This document shows positions 12,632 to 14,678 of a stretch of DNA of 14,678 nt, in pieces. Made by a program: the position numbers and the translations under genes. The DNA is from Planctomycetota bacterium (GTDB lineage Bacteria > Planctomycetota > Phycisphaerae > FEN-1346). The stretch covers positions 1 through 14,678 of the forward strand of contig JAPLML010000550.1 of NCBI GenBank assembly GCA_026387055.1, in the 5' to 3' direction. Within the stretch, counting starts at the first letter, position 1. Every line of letters begins with the position of its first letter. The notes beneath the pieces were generated by a model that ran no database searches, was not told the DNA's origin, and saw only the letters and a list, made by a program, of their open reading frames with translations.

Positions 12632-13546
12632 ATGGCCGGGCGCTGGGTCGAAGTCGTCAGACTGGAATTCGAGGGCACTCGCTTCCGCGATAGAGCCTTG
12701 GACGTGGATGCTCTTGCCGAGTTGGCGCAGTTCCAGAGGATTGTCGCAGAGACCGCAAAGGCCCTCTGGCTCACGAATCATCCCGAGCGACAGAGACTGC
12801 CAAGGCGCTTCGAGGCAAGAACCAGGCTGTGCCTTCGCACCATAGAGTCGGGAAGCGCGATTGCGCCTCTGGAGGTCTATCTCGACGAAGCGGAACCGCC
12901 CGAGTTTTGGGGCAGGGAGCCTGTGGAAGCCGATGATGCCATAGGCCTGGCATATGACACGCTATCGGCCATCGGCAAGGAAGCCAACCTGCCCGAACGC
13001 TTGCCAAGGCAACTCATCTCGGAGTACGCCAAGTTAGGCTCGGCGCTGCAAGAGGGCGAGGCCATCGAGATCCGCCCCCCTCGGAAGCGCTCCCTGCGAT
13101 TCACAAGAGCGGTTCGCGAGAAACTCGTGAGGCTTGCCGAGACTCCACATCGGGATGTCGTGACTCTTAGAGGAGAGGTCCAGGCGGCCGACGTGAGAGC
13201 CAAGCAGTTTCGCATCTGGGTGAACGGGGGGGAGTCGGTATCGGCGTGCTTCAGCGAAGACCAGGAAGAGATCGTCACCACCGCGTTGAGGGATCATAGG
13301 TCCATCCGCGTAAGAGTCACAGGCATCGCAGAATATTCCCCGGAAGGCGTCCTGCAGAAAGTCGCGTCGGTAGATTCTATCCAACCCGTTCCTCTCGACC
13401 AGCCTGGGTTCGATTTCGCATCACTGCCGATCGAGGACGTCCTGCGGGAGATTGCCTCTCAGGTACCCGAATCTGAGTGGGAAGAACTCCCGAAAGATCT
13501 GACAAGTAGCCTAGATCACTACATTTACGGGATCCCCAAAGCATGA
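12632..13546 (+). CDS. Large putative antitoxin/partner of the PIN nuclease
   Basis: 304 residues, function not assigned. The N-terminal part (about 1-140) has a strand (VEVVRLEFEG), a helix (DVDALAELAQFQRIVAETAKALW), then LPRRF and an IESGSAIAPLEV strand. The middle (about 174-252: VVTLRGEVQAADVRAKQFRIWV, SVSACFSEDQEEIV, IRVRVTGIAEYSPEGVLQKVASVDSI) reads as a small beta-barrel, possibly OB-like. The C-terminus SEWEELPKDLTSSLDHYIYG resembles the short toxin-binding tails of PIN antitoxins. The ATG at 12632 is chosen because GGAGG (12619-12623) lies 8 nt upstream; the GTG at 12617 abuts an AGGAGG with no spacing. The stop overlaps the next start as ATGA, implying translational coupling. Codon use is less GC-biased than the neighbours, suggesting transfer. 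Being an antitoxin is inferred from context and tail. Confidence 0.75.
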   Translation: MAGRWVEVVRLEFEGTRFRDRALDVDALAELAQFQRIVAETAKALWLTNHPERQRLPRRFEARTRLCLRTIESGSAIAPLEVYLDEAEPPEFWGREPVEADDAIGLAYDTLSAIGKEANLPERLPRQLISEYAKLGSALQEGEAIEIRPPRKRSLRFTRAVREKLVRLAETPHRDVVTLRGEVQAADVRAKQFRIWVNGGESVSACFSEDQEEIVTTALRDHRSIRVRVTGIAEYSPEGVLQKVASVDSIQPVPLDQPGFDFASLPIEDVLREIASQVPESEWEELPKDLTSSLDHYIYGIPKA

Positions 13547-13959
13547 AGAGAGTCTTCGCCGATACCTTGTACTGGGTGGCTATAGTCCGGCCCAGGGACC
13601 AGTGGGAATCGCCGGCCCTGATGGCGAGGAAGGCGCTGGGCGATGTATGCCTTGTGACTACAGACGAAGTGCTGGGGGAGTTTCTTGCCATATTGAGGCA
13701 AGGACCGCACTTGCGCGAGAAGGCTGTACAAATGGTGCGTGCGATTCTGAAAAGCCCGAATGTGAATGTTGTACCACAAACGCGTATGTCGTTCCTTGCA
13801 GGCCTCGAGAAATACGCCTCGCGCAAGGACAAGACATACACACTGACTGACTGCATTTCCATGAACGTGATGGAGCAGGAATCGATCCAAGAGATTCTGA
13901 CGAACGACCGCCACTTCGAGCAGGAAGGATTCGTTGCGCTAATCACGAAACCGCAATAG
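13543..13959 (+). CDS. PIN-domain ribonuclease, VapC-like toxin
   Basis: 138 residues, a full-length PIN domain. The acidic metal-binding residues are in place: Asp7 (FADTLYW), Glu46 in TTDEVLGEF, Asp103 in YTLTDCISMNVM and Asp122 in TNDRHFEQEGF. The last two stretches are very typical of VapC-like PIN proteins. Such enzymes cleave RNA (tRNA or rRNA in studied cases) with Mg2+ or Mn2+ and are neutralised by the co-encoded antitoxin. The start codon overlaps the upstream stop by 4 bp (ATGA). Local composition is well below the flanks: 13741-13800 has 28 G/C of 60, against 41 of 60 at 12061-12120 in the kinase gene. No terminator with a T-run follows. The family call is firm; the RNA target is unknown. 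Confidence 0.92.
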   Translation: MKRVFADTLYWVAIVRPRDQWESPALMARKALGDVCLVTTDEVLGEFLAILRQGPHLREKAVQMVRAILKSPNVNVVPQTRMSFLAGLEKYASRKDKTYTLTDCISMNVMEQESIQEILTNDRHFEQEGFVALITKPQ

Positions 13960-14188
13960 GTCGCCCGCCAGCCGGGAGGCAGTCTTCTGCGTCTCGCATC
14001 CACGTAGGCCGACGCCGCACATCGTAGCCGTTCAGGGAAGAAGTTCCCCCCGGCCGTTCAGTGACGGCGTGGTGAGCGTGGAGCAAGTAAGGTCATGGAG
14101 GACTCCACTCTTACCAGTATAGATACCCAAGGACCAAGCTGGCGCCAAGTCGGAATGCGTAAGGTGGCAGCCCTACGCCAACTGGGGC
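13960..14188. other. Intergenic region without a recognisable gene
   Basis: A stretch of moderate GC lies between the PIN gene and the palindromic element. GCCGTTCAG occurs twice (near 14027 and 14051). The only open frame of note (14095-14286, plus strand) runs through the palindrome and has no family features. I see no promoter or RNA gene that I can support. Confidence 0.5.
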
Positions 14189-14259
14189 TTTCGAGTCCGC
14201 CGCGGAAGCGGCGGGAGATCGCCCCTTCGACGTCTCCCGCCGCTCCCGCGGCGGGCTCG
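14189..14259. repeat. Compound REP-like palindrome (two inverted copies)
   Basis: Two copies of the hyp-operon palindrome face each other. The first hairpin is CCGCCGC/GCGGCGG with loop GGAA (14197-14214); the second is CCCGCCGC/GCGGCGGG with loop TCCC (14236-14255). The 27-bp halves 14192-14218 and 14233-14259 are reverse complements at 25 of 27 positions with a 14-nt spacer, so a cruciform or long hairpin is possible. It sits 8 bp after the stop codon of the minus-strand dehydrogenase and could protect or end that transcript. There is no T-tract. Confidence 0.8.
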
Positions 14260-14266
14260 GGTGCCT

Positions 14267-14678
14267 CTACCCCTGCGGCAGGATGACCACCTTCAGATGC
14301 TCCCCGCCGGGCGTCGACATGAAGCGGAAACCTTTGGGCGTGTCCTCGAGCGGCAGGCGGTGGGTGATCATGTCGGCCACGGGAACGCGCCGCGCGGCAA
14401 TCAGCTCCAGCGCGACCTTCGCGTCGTAGGGAGAGTTGCCGTAGGAGGGCTTCAGGGTCACGTCGTTCCGCCAGAAATCATTGAGGGGCACGGCAAGCTC
14501 GACGCCGGGGTCGGTGGTGGCGAAGCAGAGGATCGTCCCGCCGCGGTCCACGGAGGCGAGGGCCTGCTTGAATGCCGCGAGCGCCCCCGCGCAGACGACG
14601 ACGAGGTCGGCCCCGCGTCCGCCGAGGGCGTCGCGCACCGACCACAAAGCCGAAGCGCCGCTCCATGCGCCCAACGAA
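14267..14678 (-). CDS. Zinc-type MDR alcohol/polyol dehydrogenase (partial, N-terminus off the right edge)
   Basis: About 136 C-terminal residues of a medium-chain dehydrogenase/reductase. The visible part covers the end of the NAD(P)-binding fold and the C-terminal return to the catalytic domain: GADLVVVCAGALAAFKQALASVDRGGTILCFATT, LNDFWRNDVTLKPSYG, ALELIAARRVPVADMITHRLPLED and a final HLKVVI strand. This arrangement fits the sorbitol/threonine-dehydrogenase-like group, which oxidises a secondary alcohol with NAD(P)+. The zinc ligands and GxGxxG lie outside the window, so cofactor and substrate cannot be judged. The frame is open to the right edge; a TTG near the edge is not the real start, because the family is ~340 residues long. 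Confidence 0.9.
   Translation of the reverse strand, partial: SLGAWSGASALWSVRDALGGRGADLVVVCAGALAAFKQALASVDRGGTILCFATTDPGVELAVPLNDFWRNDVTLKPSYGNSPYDAKVALELIAARRVPVADMITHRLPLEDTPKGFRFMSTPGGEHLKVVILPQG

Noticed and set aside
14095..14286. 63-codon plus-strand frame before the dehydrogenase
   Set aside because: It reads through the REP-like palindrome (SSPPRKRRE also appears in the hypC upstream copy), so it reflects repeat DNA rather than a gene.
14672..14674. TTG as the start of a short 135-residue protein
   Set aside because: The sequence begins in the middle of the MDR coenzyme domain and the frame is open to the edge, so it is a truncated view of a longer gene.

Overview
This is a GC-rich bacterial chromosomal window, close to 70 % G+C in most genes. 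It looks like a planctomycete (Phycisphaerae-like) or a similar PVC-group lineage. The evidence is a PEP-CTERM surface protein (VPEP plus membrane anchor plus RRRR tail), an ECF sigma factor paired with a very long Ala/Pro-rich anti-sigma protein, and many GC-rich palindromes between and inside genes. The phylum is an inference from style, because no rRNA or marker gene is present.

Layout. (1) About 1-4620, minus strand: a [NiFe]-hydrogenase maturation operon reading hypF, hypC, hypD, then the start of an apbE-type flavin-transferase lipoprotein that runs off the left edge. A sigma70-like promoter lies just upstream of hypF. (2) About 4620-5136: a divergent intergenic region filled by a nested inverted-repeat element of about 280 bp that looks like a MITE, followed by the promoter for the next operon. 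(3) 5137-8150, plus strand: an ECF sigma factor and its zinc-finger, membrane-spanning anti-sigma partner, whose exported part is unusually long. (4) 8248-10011, minus strand: a membrane protein with two zinc ribbons, a GYF_2-like module, one transmembrane helix and a helical exported part. It is driven by an exact consensus TTGACA-N17-TATAAT promoter. (5) 10294-11272, plus strand: a promoter, a leader of about 185 nt, a PEP-CTERM protein and a strong intrinsic terminator. (6) 11391-12443, plus strand: a PfkB/ribokinase-family sugar kinase. (7) 12564-13959, plus strand: a two-gene cassette of lower GC in which a 304-residue protein of unknown class overlaps a PIN-domain nuclease by ATGA. It is preceded by its own promoter and an operator-like palindrome, and reads as a VapBC-like toxin-antitoxin pair with an unusually large partner. 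(8) 13960-14266: no gene, ending in a compound palindrome. (9) 14267-14678, minus strand: the C-terminal part of a zinc-type MDR sugar/alcohol dehydrogenase.

How the parts relate. HypF, HypC and HypD make and deliver the Fe(CN)2CO unit for [NiFe] hydrogenase. HypE, HypA and HypB are not in the window. The sigma/anti-sigma pair is a self-contained envelope-signalling unit. The PfkB kinase and the MDR dehydrogenase both belong to sugar/polyol metabolism, but nothing here links them. The most unusual features are the dispersed palindromic repeats, one of which sits in frame inside hypF, and the PIN cassette with its large partner.
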